Shown here: piece after piece, positions 33,518 to 41,836 of the stretch
Numbering within the stretch: the stretch's first letter is position 1
Layout of the letters: every line of letters starts with the position of its first letter
Source of the DNA: Mesorhizobium tianshanense
GTDB taxonomy: Bacteria; Pseudomonadota; Alphaproteobacteria; Rhizobiales; Rhizobiaceae
Assembly: GCF_007830515.1 (NCBI RefSeq)
Contig: NZ_VLKT01000009.1
Coordinates: 116,008 to 180,007 of the forward strand
DNA: 64,000 nt
Reading direction: 5' to 3'
Program-made: the position numbers and the translations under genes
The notes under the pieces: model-generated
Told to the model about the DNA's origin: nothing
The model's database searches: none
Seen by the model: only the letters and a program-made list of their open reading frames with translations

Positions 33518-33591
33518 GCCGACAGAAGCGAGCCGACAGAAGCCGCTAATTGCCGGCTTCGTCGGGGTATCACAGACAACGGACAGAGAAC

Positions 33592-34698
33592 GTGAAGATC
33601 AAGACCATCAAGGCCTACCATGTCGTGCAGCCCTTCGTGGATGGGCCCTACCGCATGTCCAAAGGGCGTGTCGCCGACGCCTTCGACGCGGTGATCGTTG
33701 CCATCACCTCCGACAGCGGGCTGACCGGCTGGGGCGAGATGGCGCCGCTCGGCAATTTCTACTCGCCGGCATTCGCGGCCGGTGTTCGCGCCGGTGTCGT
33801 GGAAATCGCGCCGCATCTTCTTGGTCAGGAGCCGCGCGGGCTGGCCAGTATCGGCCGGCTGATGGACACGGTGTTCAAGGGCCATCCCTACATCAAATCG
33901 GCACTCGACATGGCATGCTCGGATCTTGCGGCACGCGCCGCTGACGTGCCGCTGGTGACGCTGCTCGGCGGACGCGAGAGCGAGACGGCGGAACTCTACA
34001 AGGTCGTCACCCATGGCACGGTCGACGCCATGGCGGCAATTGCCAGGCGCATCGTCAAGGACGGGTTCCGCCGGCTGCAGGTCAAGGTCGGCGGCAACGT
34101 CCGTGACGACATCGAGCGCGTCACCGCCGTCGCCGCTTCGGTGCCGAAGGGCACCGTCATCTTCTGCGACGCCAATGCCGGCTGGACGCCCTATCAGGCG
34201 CGCCAGTTCGCGGATGCGACGCGTGCCGTCGACTACACGTTCGAACAGCCCTGCACCACAATCGACGAATGCATGTCGGTGCGCCGCTCGCTCGACAAGC
34301 CGATGGTGCTCGACGAATCCGTTGCCTCGCTGGACGACATGCTCGACATTCACCGCAAGGGCGCGGCCGACGGGCTGACGCTGAAGATCTCGCGGCTCGG
34401 CGGCGTGACCAAGACGCGCCAGATCCGCGACCTTGCCGTCGATCTGGGCTTCATGATCACCGTCGAGGACACCGGCGGCGCCGAGATCGACACCGCAGCC
34501 ATGGCGCATCTGTCGCTGTCGACGCCGGAGGAGCGCCGGCTGCACGCCATCGCCTTCCACGAATGGGTGACGGTGCGCACCGCATCGAACATGCCGCCGG
34601 TCTCGGGCAGCCACATGGGCGTCCCGGACGGGCCCGGCCTCGGTATCGATGTCGTTCCCGACCTGCTCGGCGCGCCCTTCTTCGAGGTCGGCGGCTAA
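33592..34698 (+). CDS. Enolase-superfamily enzyme (mandelate racemase/muconate-lactonizing family)
   Basis: A 368-residue TIM-barrel enzyme. The N-terminal capping domain runs to about residue 130. The barrel has a second-strand lysine in RLQVKVGG (K165), metal ligands D193 (FCDANAGW), E218 (FEQP) and D241 (VLDES), and the opposite lysine K265 in TLKISRLGG. Two facing lysines are typical of epimerases and dehydratases such as hydroxyproline-betaine epimerase and cis-3-hydroxyproline dehydratase, and the FVDGPYRMSKGRV opening also resembles those. A GTG start is used at 33592. A downstream role for a hydroxylated amino acid made by the neighbouring oxygenase is an inference. Confidence 0.82.
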   Translation: MKIKTIKAYHVVQPFVDGPYRMSKGRVADAFDAVIVAITSDSGLTGWGEMAPLGNFYSPAFAAGVRAGVVEIAPHLLGQEPRGLASIGRLMDTVFKGHPYIKSALDMACSDLAARAADVPLVTLLGGRESETAELYKVVTHGTVDAMAAIARRIVKDGFRRLQVKVGGNVRDDIERVTAVAASVPKGTVIFCDANAGWTPYQARQFADATRAVDYTFEQPCTTIDECMSVRRSLDKPMVLDESVASLDDMLDIHRKGAADGLTLKISRLGGVTKTRQIRDLAVDLGFMITVEDTGGAEIDTAAMAHLSLSTPEERRLHAIAFHEWVTVRTASNMPPVSGSHMGVPDGPGLGIDVVPDLLGAPFFEVGG

Positions 34699-34863
34699 GA
34701 TGGAGATCCGCCGCATCACCGTGACCTAACGACGAGTACCAAGCGCCACGAAAACCTTGTCTGGCACTATCCCGAGCCGGTTCACGAGGCCGAGCGCATC
34801 AATTCACAGTCTCAGCAATGGTCAATTCGCAAAGCCGATTCGCACTTCGGCCAGCGGGCGAGC

Positions 34864-35568
34864 TCAGAAGAACTGGCTGTGCGCCTGTCGGATCTCATCG
34901 ACCTGTGCGAGGGTGCCCGAAAGATGCCGGCGGACGGCTTCCTGGGCTCCCGGCGCATCGAAGGCCTTCATCCGATCGAGGATCTCGTGATGCGCCGTGA
35001 GAATCGTTGCACCTTTGCCCGGATCCATGAGGTTGAGCTTTCGAAGCCTGTCGATATGGCCTGAGCGGGATTGGATGAGCGTCCATAAATCCGGCACGCC
35101 GGCGGCCTCGAACATCGTTTGGTGGAACTGTCGGTCGAGCTGGCTGAAGCGCTCCAAATCCCCGTCGATCTTGAGGGCCGTTTCCTGCAATTGGACGATA
35201 CGGCTGGCGTGGGCGACCACGCTCCGGCCCGCCTCGGTGCTCAATGATCGAACGACCTCAAGCTCGAGCGACATGCGCAGGAACTGGGTCTCCCGCGCTT
35301 GATGGAGATCGATCCGAGTCACCTCGGTGCGAGATTGCGGAACGACGGCGATCAATCCCTCCTTTTCCAGCATCTGCAGAGCGTCGCGCACCGGCGTTTG
35401 GCTGACACCATAGAACGCGGCGAGATCATTGCGCGACAACTGCATTCCCGGCCGCAGCTCCAGCGAGATGATCCGGTCGCGCAACAGGTCGTAGAGCTGA
35501 TGCGACGTCGACGTCCGTTTCAGCGCACCACTGAGCGGCTGAGCGGGCAGGGCGGAAAGCAATGTCAT
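34864..35568 (-). CDS. GntR-family regulator, FCD subgroup, of the sugar-acid TRAP cassette
   Basis: A 234-residue regulator with an HTH (MQLSRNDLAAFYGVSQTPVR, then DALQMLEKEGLIAVVPQSRT) and an FCD effector domain with RMSLELEVVRSLS, DRQFHQTMFEAAG and AHHEILDRMKAFD supplying the metal-binding acid and histidines. GAGGA precedes the ATG at 35568; a longer reading to 35673 crosses the promoter. It diverges from the TRAP binding-protein gene, with a perfect ACTAATATATTAGT palindrome between them. Regulators of this group usually sense hexuronates or aldonates. Confidence 0.87.
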   Translation of the reverse strand: MTLLSALPAQPLSGALKRTSTSHQLYDLLRDRIISLELRPGMQLSRNDLAAFYGVSQTPVRDALQMLEKEGLIAVVPQSRTEVTRIDLHQARETQFLRMSLELEVVRSLSTEAGRSVVAHASRIVQLQETALKIDGDLERFSQLDRQFHQTMFEAAGVPDLWTLIQSRSGHIDRLRKLNLMDPGKGATILTAHHEILDRMKAFDAPGAQEAVRRHLSGTLAQVDEIRQAHSQFF

Positions 35569-35620
35569 CTGGTCGTCCTCGATGTGGGATTCACTATAGC
35601 GCAGCGGTTGACTCGGTGAA

Positions 35621-35634
35621 ACTAATATATTAGT
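35621..35634. promoter_or_regulatory. Candidate GntR operator, ACTAATATATTAGT
   Basis: A 14-bp perfect palindrome between the GntR start (35568, minus) and the TRAP binding-protein start (35685, plus). TTGACT at 35608-35613 just upstream could be the -35 box of the TRAP operon, which would place the operator in the core promoter. Confidence 0.6.
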
Positions 35635-35684
35635 GCATTTGAGAAGGAGATGGAGGTCTCCATAATTTCCCATGGGAGGACAGA

Positions 35685-36710
35685 ATGAACGTCAAACTCG
35701 CCCTTCTCGCCGGCTGTACCGCGCTCGCCTTCGCGTCGACCGCACGCGCCGATCCACTTTCGATTCAATCGTCGTTCAATGCCGGCGACTTCTCAATGCA
35801 GTATCTGACCGAGACCTGGCTGCCCAAGGTTCCGGAGATGACAGGCGGCAGGATCGAAATCACGCTGACGCCGAACGCTTCGGTGGTTCCGGCGAAGGAA
35901 ACGCCCGATGCGGTGGCTGCAGGGGTGATCGACGGCGACTTCACATCGGTCAACTATTTCTCTGGAATCGAGCCTGCCTTCGCGATCATGGCCGATCTTA
36001 TCTCGGGTTATGACACGCCGGCACAGATGCTGGAATTCTGCAAGAATGATCGTGGCGAGGAGATCCAGCAGAAGATCCTCGACAGCGTGACCGACGGTGA
36101 GGTGAAGCTGATTGCCTGTGGCCCATACAGCCGCGAATCCCTGCCTGCGCGCATTCCAATCCGGACGTTCGAGGACCTGAAGGGCAAGAAGATCCGCGCG
36201 CCCGAGGGGCTGGCTTCCGCGATCTTCGCCTCCGCCGGCGCAAGTCCGGTTTCCATTCCCTTCTCGGAGGTCTACGGGGCGCTCGAAAAAGGGATCGTCG
36301 ATGCGGCCGATGCTTCCGCCTATGTCAATAACGTCGCGACCGGTTTGCACGACGTAGCTCCCTATCCCCTCTACCCCGGCATTCATTCGATGCCGCTCAT
36401 GCAGTTCACGATGAATCGCGAGCGCTGGGATGCACTTTCGGCAGAAGACCAGAAGGCGCTCAGGGACTGGTGGTATGCAGCCATGGAGGACCTGACCAAG
36501 GTCGTGAACGAGCAGGACCAGGAGAAGGCTGCTGCAGATTCCAAAGGCGGAAAGATTGAGGTCATCAACTGGGCGCTGGAAGACCGCGACCAGCTGCGCG
36601 AGGTGGCCCGTGCGGAATGGCTCAAGTTCGCAGAAAAGAGCGAGCTCGCCCGCGAAGCGCTGGATGCGAATCTGGCCTACATGAAAAAAATCGGCCTCCT
36701 CAAGGACTGA
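35685..36710 (+). CDS. TRAP transporter solute-binding protein (DctP family)
   Basis: A 341-residue periplasmic binding protein with a Sec signal (NVKLALLAGCTALAFASTAR, cleavage after ARA). The DctP fold shows MTGGRIEITLTPNASVVPAK, RIPIRTFEDLKGKKIRAPEG with the carboxylate-binding arginine, then FSEVYGALEKGIVDAADASA. TRAP systems import organic and sugar acids with the sodium gradient. It opens the cassette, separated from the lactonase gene by a very stable hairpin. The ligand is probably an aldonate or uronate, by context. Confidence 0.9.
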   Translation: MNVKLALLAGCTALAFASTARADPLSIQSSFNAGDFSMQYLTETWLPKVPEMTGGRIEITLTPNASVVPAKETPDAVAAGVIDGDFTSVNYFSGIEPAFAIMADLISGYDTPAQMLEFCKNDRGEEIQQKILDSVTDGEVKLIACGPYSRESLPARIPIRTFEDLKGKKIRAPEGLASAIFASAGASPVSIPFSEVYGALEKGIVDAADASAYVNNVATGLHDVAPYPLYPGIHSMPLMQFTMNRERWDALSAEDQKALRDWWYAAMEDLTKVVNEQDQEKAAADSKGGKIEVINWALEDRDQLREVARAEWLKFAEKSELAREALDANLAYMKKIGLLKD

Positions 36711-36714
36711 ATGA

Positions 36715-36753
36715 GCTGCCTCTCCGGCCGCCCCTGGCGGCCGGAGAGGCAGC
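36715..36753 (+). other. 18-bp perfect intercistronic hairpin after dctP gene
   Basis: The arm at 36715-36732 (starting GCTGCCTCTCCGG) is exactly complementary to 36736-36753 with a three-base loop. It lies five bases after the binding-protein stop. No T-run follows, so it probably stabilises the binding-protein mRNA or attenuates read-through into the lactonase and permease genes. Confidence 0.65.
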
Positions 36754-36858
36754 ATAGGCGGCCACGCAATGGCTTTCCGTATGTGTTGTTTCGCTGGAGA
36801 TCTCCGAGCGGTGAGCAGGGATTCTCTCGCATCGTCGAAACAGAGGAGGAAACTGGCT

Positions 36859-37947
36859 ATGGGAATGACACGCCGGGATATTCTTTCCCTCGGCAGCGCG
36901 GGGCTCGTCGCCGTCGCTGCCGGCAAAGCATGGGGGCAGTCTCTCCCATTTAAGCCGAACCTGCGCTATCCGGATCCTGCAATAGAGATCCTGGACCCAA
37001 GCTTCGCCAAGTATCGCATCTATGCATCCAGCGTGGAACAGCTCGCGTCCGGGATGCGATGGGCGGAAGGGCCGGTCTATTTCCCGGAGGGGCGTTATCT
37101 TCTTGTCTCCGACATTCCTAACAACCGTATAATGAAGTACGATGAGGTGAAGAACAGCTTCACCGTCTTCCGCTCTCCTGCCAATTTCGCCAATGGCAAC
37201 ACCCGCGACAAAGACGGTCGTTTGATCACTTGCGAGCATTCGGTGACGCGCCGCGTCGTGCGTACGGAAAAGGACGGCACGATCAAGGTCCTGGCCGACC
37301 AGTTCGACGGCAAGCGGCTCAATGCGCCGAACGACGTGGTGGTCAAGTCGGACGGAACGATCTGGTTCACCGATCCGCTTTTTGGCATCAACGGCAACTA
37401 TGAGGGTGAGCCCGCGAAGCCAGATCAGGCAACAACGAATGTCTACCGCGTCGGTGCCGATGGCAAGCTTGCCGCCATCATCACCGATCTCGTCAATCCG
37501 AACGGGCTCGCCTTCTCGCCGGATGAAAAGAAGCTCTATGTGGTGGAATGGAAGGGTACGCCCAATCGCAGCATCTGGAGCTATGACATTTCAACCGACG
37601 GCGCGGCATCCAACAAGACGAAGGTGGTGGACGCCGCTGATTTCGGAGCGCTCGACGGAATCAAGGTGGACCGCGACGGCAACCTTTGGTGCGGCTATGG
37701 CAGCAATGGCGCTCTCAATGCGGAACCTTCCCAGGTCGATGGGCGCAAGATCTACACGCTGAAGGGCAACCCGGAACACCTCGACGGCGTGATGATCTTC
37801 AATCCGCAAGGCAAGCCGATCGGCTTCATCCACCTGCCGGAGCGCTGCGCCAATTTGACCTTTGGCGGACCAAAAGGCAGCCGCCTCTACATGGCGAGCA
37901 GTCATTCGCTCTATGCGGTTTATGTCGAGACACAAGGCGCAGCGTGA
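36859..37947 (+). CDS. SMP-30/gluconolactonase-family sugar lactonase, exported
   Basis: A 362-residue six-bladed beta-propeller. The N-terminus MGMTRRDILSLGSAGLVAVA is a Tat-type signal (RRDIL). Propeller and metal-site motifs include GMRWAEGPVYFPEGRYLLVS (metal Glu), NAPNDVVVKSDGTIWFTDPL (Asn and Asp ligands), NPNGLAFSPDEKKLYVVEW and FGALDGIKVDRDGNLWCG. It would hydrolyse a sugar lactone to the acid in the periplasm, before TRAP uptake. GAGGAGGAAA precedes the ATG. It is placed between the binding protein and the permease genes of the TRAP transporter. Confidence 0.87.
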   Translation: MGMTRRDILSLGSAGLVAVAAGKAWGQSLPFKPNLRYPDPAIEILDPSFAKYRIYASSVEQLASGMRWAEGPVYFPEGRYLLVSDIPNNRIMKYDEVKNSFTVFRSPANFANGNTRDKDGRLITCEHSVTRRVVRTEKDGTIKVLADQFDGKRLNAPNDVVVKSDGTIWFTDPLFGINGNYEGEPAKPDQATTNVYRVGADGKLAAIITDLVNPNGLAFSPDEKKLYVVEWKGTPNRSIWSYDISTDGAASNKTKVVDAADFGALDGIKVDRDGNLWCGYGSNGALNAEPSQVDGRKIYTLKGNPEHLDGVMIFNPQGKPIGFIHLPERCANLTFGGPKGSRLYMASSHSLYAVYVETQGAA

Positions 37948-38044
37948 CCAGCTCAACTGATCGTCCTGCTGGTGCGGTGAAAAGACCGACCAATCGCCCG
38001 CCGCTAAGCGGCCGCGCGTTACCATCGAGCGCACGGGAGGGATC

Positions 38045-38566
38045 ATGAGACATCTTCTTGCGCGCTATGCCTCGATCATGGACCGCTTCAGCGTCTTCGT
38101 CGGGCATGGCTGCTCAATGCTGTTCTTCGCCTGCATCATCGCCTCGGCGCTCGAGGTCGCGATGCGCTATGGCTTTGATCGGCCGACCACGTGGTCGACC
38201 GAGCTTTCCATGACCCTTTGTGCGACTGCCTGGGTGCTTGCCGTCGGCTACGTGACGGAGCGCAACCGGCACATTTCGATCACCATGCTGGAGATCGTCG
38301 TCGGTCCGCGCGTCTGGCGCTTCTTTCGTCTGGTCCAGCTCCTGGCTGCCGTCGTCGCGGTGTTCTTCCTTGCGCGCGCGGTCTGGGCGCCGGCAATGAA
38401 AGTCATCGCCCGGCCCGAATATTCCGGCACGGCGATGAACTCCCTGCAGCCGAGCTACCTGAAGGTACTGCTGCTCGTGGGCTGCGTCTTCCATCTGATG
38501 CAGCTTGTCGCCAACATCACCCGCTGGTTCCAGCGCACCGAGAAGGGAACCTCCGGTGGGCATTGA
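38045..38566 (+). CDS. TRAP transporter small permease (DctQ family)
   Basis: A 173-residue four-helix membrane protein. Hydrophobic segments lie near residues 22-40, 55-75, 90-110 and 138-160. The conserved DctQ stretch is MRYGFDRPTTWSTELSMTLC. It pairs with the large permease, whose GTG start overlaps its last codons by 11 bases. CGGGAGGGATC precedes the ATG. Confidence 0.88.
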   Translation: MRHLLARYASIMDRFSVFVGHGCSMLFFACIIASALEVAMRYGFDRPTTWSTELSMTLCATAWVLAVGYVTERNRHISITMLEIVVGPRVWRFFRLVQLLAAVVAVFFLARAVWAPAMKVIARPEYSGTAMNSLQPSYLKVLLLVGCVFHLMQLVANITRWFQRTEKGTSGGH

Positions 38567-39872
38567 ATACATCACCCTGTTGATCGTCATTTCGCTGCTG
38601 GCGCTCATGGCGATCGGTATCCCGCTGGGGATCACCACGCTTCTTGTCTCGCTCGGCACGGCGATCCTTTATTTCGGCGAGCGCGCCGGCTTCTTCATCG
38701 TTTCAGCGAACGTCACCGAGGTGCTGCACAAATATGAGCTGATCTCGGTTCCGTTCTTCGTCTTCATGGCGAATATCCTGGAGCGATCCGGCATCGCGCA
38801 TTCGCTGTTCGAATCGATGGCGATCATGGGGGGGCGTTTCCGCGGATCAGTCGGCGTCCAGACCTGTGTTGTCGCGGTGGTGCTGGCCGCCATGTCAGGC
38901 ATTATGGGCGGCGAGATCGTGATGCTCGGCCTGATCGCACTGCCGCAGATGCTCCGGCTCGGCTACGACAAGAAGCTCGCGATCGGCATCATCTGTGCCG
39001 CCGGCGCACTGGCCACGTTGATCCCACCGTCGGTGGTGCTGATCGTCTATGGTCTTGCCGCGCAGGTTTCGATCACCAAGCTTTTTGCCGCTTCGATCGG
39101 CCCCGGATTGCTGCTTGCGTCGCTTTACATCATCTACATCCTGGTGCGCGTTCGTCTCAATCCGGCGCTTGCCCCGATCTACGACATTCCCGAGACAGGG
39201 CTACCCTTCGTAAAGCGATTGCCCTTCCTGAAAGGGGTGATCCTTCCGGCAATCCTGATCGGTGCGGTGCTAGGCGTGATCTATTCGGGGATTGCCACCG
39301 TCACGGAGGCTGCGGCCGTCGGCGCGGTGGGCGCGGTGGTGATTGCCGCAATCCGCGGGGAACTCTCCTGGATGAAGATGCGCGACGCGATGCGTCAGAC
39401 CGTGCTGACGGTGGGTTCGATCATCTGGCTCGTGCTGGGCGCCGTCGCGCTCATCGGTATCTACAACCGCATCGGCGGCGGCGACTTCCTGCGCGGATTG
39501 CTGACCTCGCTCGACGTGTCGCCGATCTGGGTGATCGTGGTGATGATGCTGATCGTGATGGTGCTCGGCACCTTCCTGGAATGGATCGCGATCCTGTTCA
39601 TCACGGTGCCGATTTTTGCCCCCGTCGTGGTGGATCTGGGCTTCGACCCGATCTGGTTCGGCGTGCTTTTCGCGATGAACATCCAGATTTACTACCTCTC
39701 GCCGCCTTTTGGCCCGGCCTGCTTCTTCCTGAAGTCGGTCGCGCCCAAAGAGATCAGTCTGCAGGATATCTTTGCCGCCGTGCTTCCCTTCATCGCGCTC
39801 CAGGCACTGGGTCTGATGCTGGTGCTGTTCTTCCCGCAGATCGCCCTCTTTATCCCGACATCCCTGAACTGA
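38556..39872 (+). CDS. TRAP transporter large permease (DctM family)
   Basis: A 438-residue integral membrane protein of the ion-transporter superfamily, about 12 segments. Family marks include GIPLGITTLLVSLGT, PFFVFMANILERSGIA, GIICAAGALATLIPPSVVLI and FLEWIAILFITVPIFAPVV. GTG at 38556 is chosen, within the end of the DctQ gene and preceded by AAGGGAA; upstream in-frame residues belong to that gene. It forms the sodium-coupled channel for the acid bound by the DctP protein at 35.7 kb. Confidence 0.92.
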   Translation: MGIEYITLLIVISLLALMAIGIPLGITTLLVSLGTAILYFGERAGFFIVSANVTEVLHKYELISVPFFVFMANILERSGIAHSLFESMAIMGGRFRGSVGVQTCVVAVVLAAMSGIMGGEIVMLGLIALPQMLRLGYDKKLAIGIICAAGALATLIPPSVVLIVYGLAAQVSITKLFAASIGPGLLLASLYIIYILVRVRLNPALAPIYDIPETGLPFVKRLPFLKGVILPAILIGAVLGVIYSGIATVTEAAAVGAVGAVVIAAIRGELSWMKMRDAMRQTVLTVGSIIWLVLGAVALIGIYNRIGGGDFLRGLLTSLDVSPIWVIVVMMLIVMVLGTFLEWIAILFITVPIFAPVVVDLGFDPIWFGVLFAMNIQIYYLSPPFGPACFFLKSVAPKEISLQDIFAAVLPFIALQALGLMLVLFFPQIALFIPTSLN

Positions 39873-39882
39873 GGAGACCGTC

Positions 39883-40056
39883 ATGACCGATGAGCACGAC
39901 GTCACCCGTGACCTGATGAAGGGAGACGAGGACATCTCACCTTCGGAGTTCGCCGCGGACGAGGCCATGGAGCCGGACTTCGGCAACTGGCCCGAAATCG
40001 TGGGAGTGGTCGGCACGGCCGTGCTGATCTGGTTTACCTTCGCTTTCACTGGATAG
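39883..40056 (+). CDS. 57-residue single-span membrane protein in the TRAP/dehydratase operon
   Basis: A short gene with a strong ribosome site (GAGGAGA, six bases before ATG), ten bases after the large permease stop and four bases before the dehydratase start. The product has a very acidic N-terminal half (MTDEHDVTRDLMKGDED) and one C-terminal membrane span (EIVGVVGTAVLIWFTFAFTG), so it should be inserted with its acidic tail in the cytoplasm. I do not recognise a family. Position and tight spacing suggest an accessory subunit of the TRAP permease or an anchor. Codon use is like the neighbours. Confidence 0.7.
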   Translation: MTDEHDVTRDLMKGDEDISPSEFAADEAMEPDFGNWPEIVGVVGTAVLIWFTFAFTG

Positions 40057-40060
40057 AATC

Positions 40061-41794
40061 ATGACCCGCAGGACCTACGATCAACTGCGCTCCGCGCGCT
40101 GGATGACGCCCGACGACCAGCGTTCGTTCGGGCATCGCTCACGGACCATGCAGATGGGCTACGATCCTATCGACTGGGAAGGCCGCCCGATCATCGCGGT
40201 CATCAACACCTGGTCCGACGCCCAACCCTGCCACATGCACTTCAAGGACCGGGTGGAATGGGTGAAGCGCGGCGTCCTGCAGGCGGGCGGCTTTCCGATG
40301 GAGCTTCCGGCGTTGTCGCTGTCGGAGAACTTCGTGAAGCCCACCACCATGCTCTACCGCAACCTGCTGGCGATGGAGACGGAGGAGCTTTTGCGCAGCC
40401 ACCCCATCGACGGCGCCGTGCTGATGGGCGGCTGCGACAAGACCACGCCGGGCCTCGTCATGGGCGCGCTCAGCATGGGACTGCCCTTCATCTACCTGCC
40501 CGCGGGGCCGATGCTGCGCGGCAACTACGCGGGCAAATATCTTGGTTCGGGCACCGACGGCTTCAAATACTGGGACGAACGCCGCGCGGGCACGATCAGC
40601 AAGGAAGAATGGCAGGGCATCGAGGGCGGCATCGCCCGGTCCTACGGCCACTGCATGACGATGGGCACGGCTTCGACCATGACGGCGATCGCCGAGGCGA
40701 TGGGCCTGACGCTGCCCGGCGCCTCCTCGATCCCCGCCGCCGACGCGAGCCATCAGCGGATGAGCACCCAGTGCGGCCGCCGGATCGTCGACATGGTCTG
40801 GGAGGATCTGACGCCGACCCAGGTCGTCACCCCCGCCGCCGTGAACAATGCGGTGACGGTCGCCATGGCGACGGGGTGTTCGACCAACGCGATCATCCAC
40901 CTGATCGCGATGAGCCGCCGCGCCGGCGTGCCGCTGGAGCTCGACGACCTCGACCGGATCGGCCGCATCACGCCGGTCATCGCGAACATCCGTCCCTCGG
41001 GCACGTCCTACCTGATGGAGGATTTCTACTACGCCGGCGGCCTGCGCGCGCTGATGAAGCAACTGGGCGACAAGCTCGACAGCTCGGCCATCACCGTCAC
41101 CGGCAAAGCGCTGACGGAGGGTCTGGATCAGGTCAAGATCTGGAACGAAGACGTGATCCGGCCGCTGTCCAACCCGGTCTATCACGAAGGCTCACTCGCA
41201 GTGCTGAGGGGCAACCTCGCGCCCGACGGGGCGGTGATCAAGCCCGCAGCCTGCGATCCGAAGTTCCATCGCCACTCGGGCCCCGCGCTGGTGGCCGACA
41301 GCTATGGCGAGTTGAAGAAAATCATCGACGACCCGGACTACCCGATAACGCCCGACACGGTGCTGGTGCTGCGCAACGCAGGACCGCAGGGCGGGCCGGG
41401 GATGCCGGAATGGGGCATGATCCCGATGCCCAAGGCGCTTCTGAAGCTCGGCCTGCGCGACATGGTGCGCATTTCGGACGCGCGGATGTCCGGCACTTCT
41501 TTCGGGGCCTGTGTGCTGCACGTTTCCCCCGAGGCTTATGTCGGCGGTCCGCTGGCGCTTCTGGCGACCGGCGACATGGTTGAGCTCGACATTCCGGACC
41601 GCAGCCTGAACATGCTGGTCTCCGACGAGGAGCTTGCGGCCCGACGCAACGCCTGGACAGCGCCCACGCCACGTTACGAGCGGGGCTACGGGTTCATGTT
41701 CTCCAAGCACATTGAACAGGCGGACAAGGGCTGCGACTTCGATTTCCTCAGGACCGAATTCGGCCGGGTGGTCGATGAACCGGCGATCAACTGA
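40061..41794 (+). CDS. IlvD/Edd-family [2Fe-2S] sugar-acid dehydratase
   Basis: A 577-residue dehydratase converting an aldonate to a 2-keto-3-deoxy acid. Cluster cysteines are C57 (NTWSDAQPCHMHF), C125 (LMGGCDKTTPG) and C198 (YGHCMTMGTAST), and K127 follows the second one. This spacing matches the [2Fe-2S] arabinonate/xylonate dehydratases of rhizobia, whose cysteines are two positions further along. The late motif DARMSGTSFGACVLHVSPEA is family-typical. It lies in the TRAP cassette with a lactonase before it and an RraA-like aldolase after it, giving a complete lactone-acid-ketodeoxy acid-cleavage order. Confidence 0.92.
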   Translation: MTRRTYDQLRSARWMTPDDQRSFGHRSRTMQMGYDPIDWEGRPIIAVINTWSDAQPCHMHFKDRVEWVKRGVLQAGGFPMELPALSLSENFVKPTTMLYRNLLAMETEELLRSHPIDGAVLMGGCDKTTPGLVMGALSMGLPFIYLPAGPMLRGNYAGKYLGSGTDGFKYWDERRAGTISKEEWQGIEGGIARSYGHCMTMGTASTMTAIAEAMGLTLPGASSIPAADASHQRMSTQCGRRIVDMVWEDLTPTQVVTPAAVNNAVTVAMATGCSTNAIIHLIAMSRRAGVPLELDDLDRIGRITPVIANIRPSGTSYLMEDFYYAGGLRALMKQLGDKLDSSAITVTGKALTEGLDQVKIWNEDVIRPLSNPVYHEGSLAVLRGNLAPDGAVIKPAACDPKFHRHSGPALVADSYGELKKIIDDPDYPITPDTVLVLRNAGPQGGPGMPEWGMIPMPKALLKLGLRDMVRISDARMSGTSFGACVLHVSPEAYVGGPLALLATGDMVELDIPDRSLNMLVSDEELAARRNAWTAPTPRYERGYGFMFSKHIEQADKGCDFDFLRTEFGRVVDEPAIN

Positions 41795-41836
41795 CACAAC
41801 GCCGCTGTCCCCCGCCTGGGCTGCGGCTCCGGCAAC

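Noticed and set aside
34699..34863. Gap after the enolase-family gene with a frame reading ENLVWHYPEPVHEAERI, slightly like the end of a DUF427 protein
   Set aside because: Only about 20 residues resemble the family and no start or rest of the domain is present; too weak to call a remnant.
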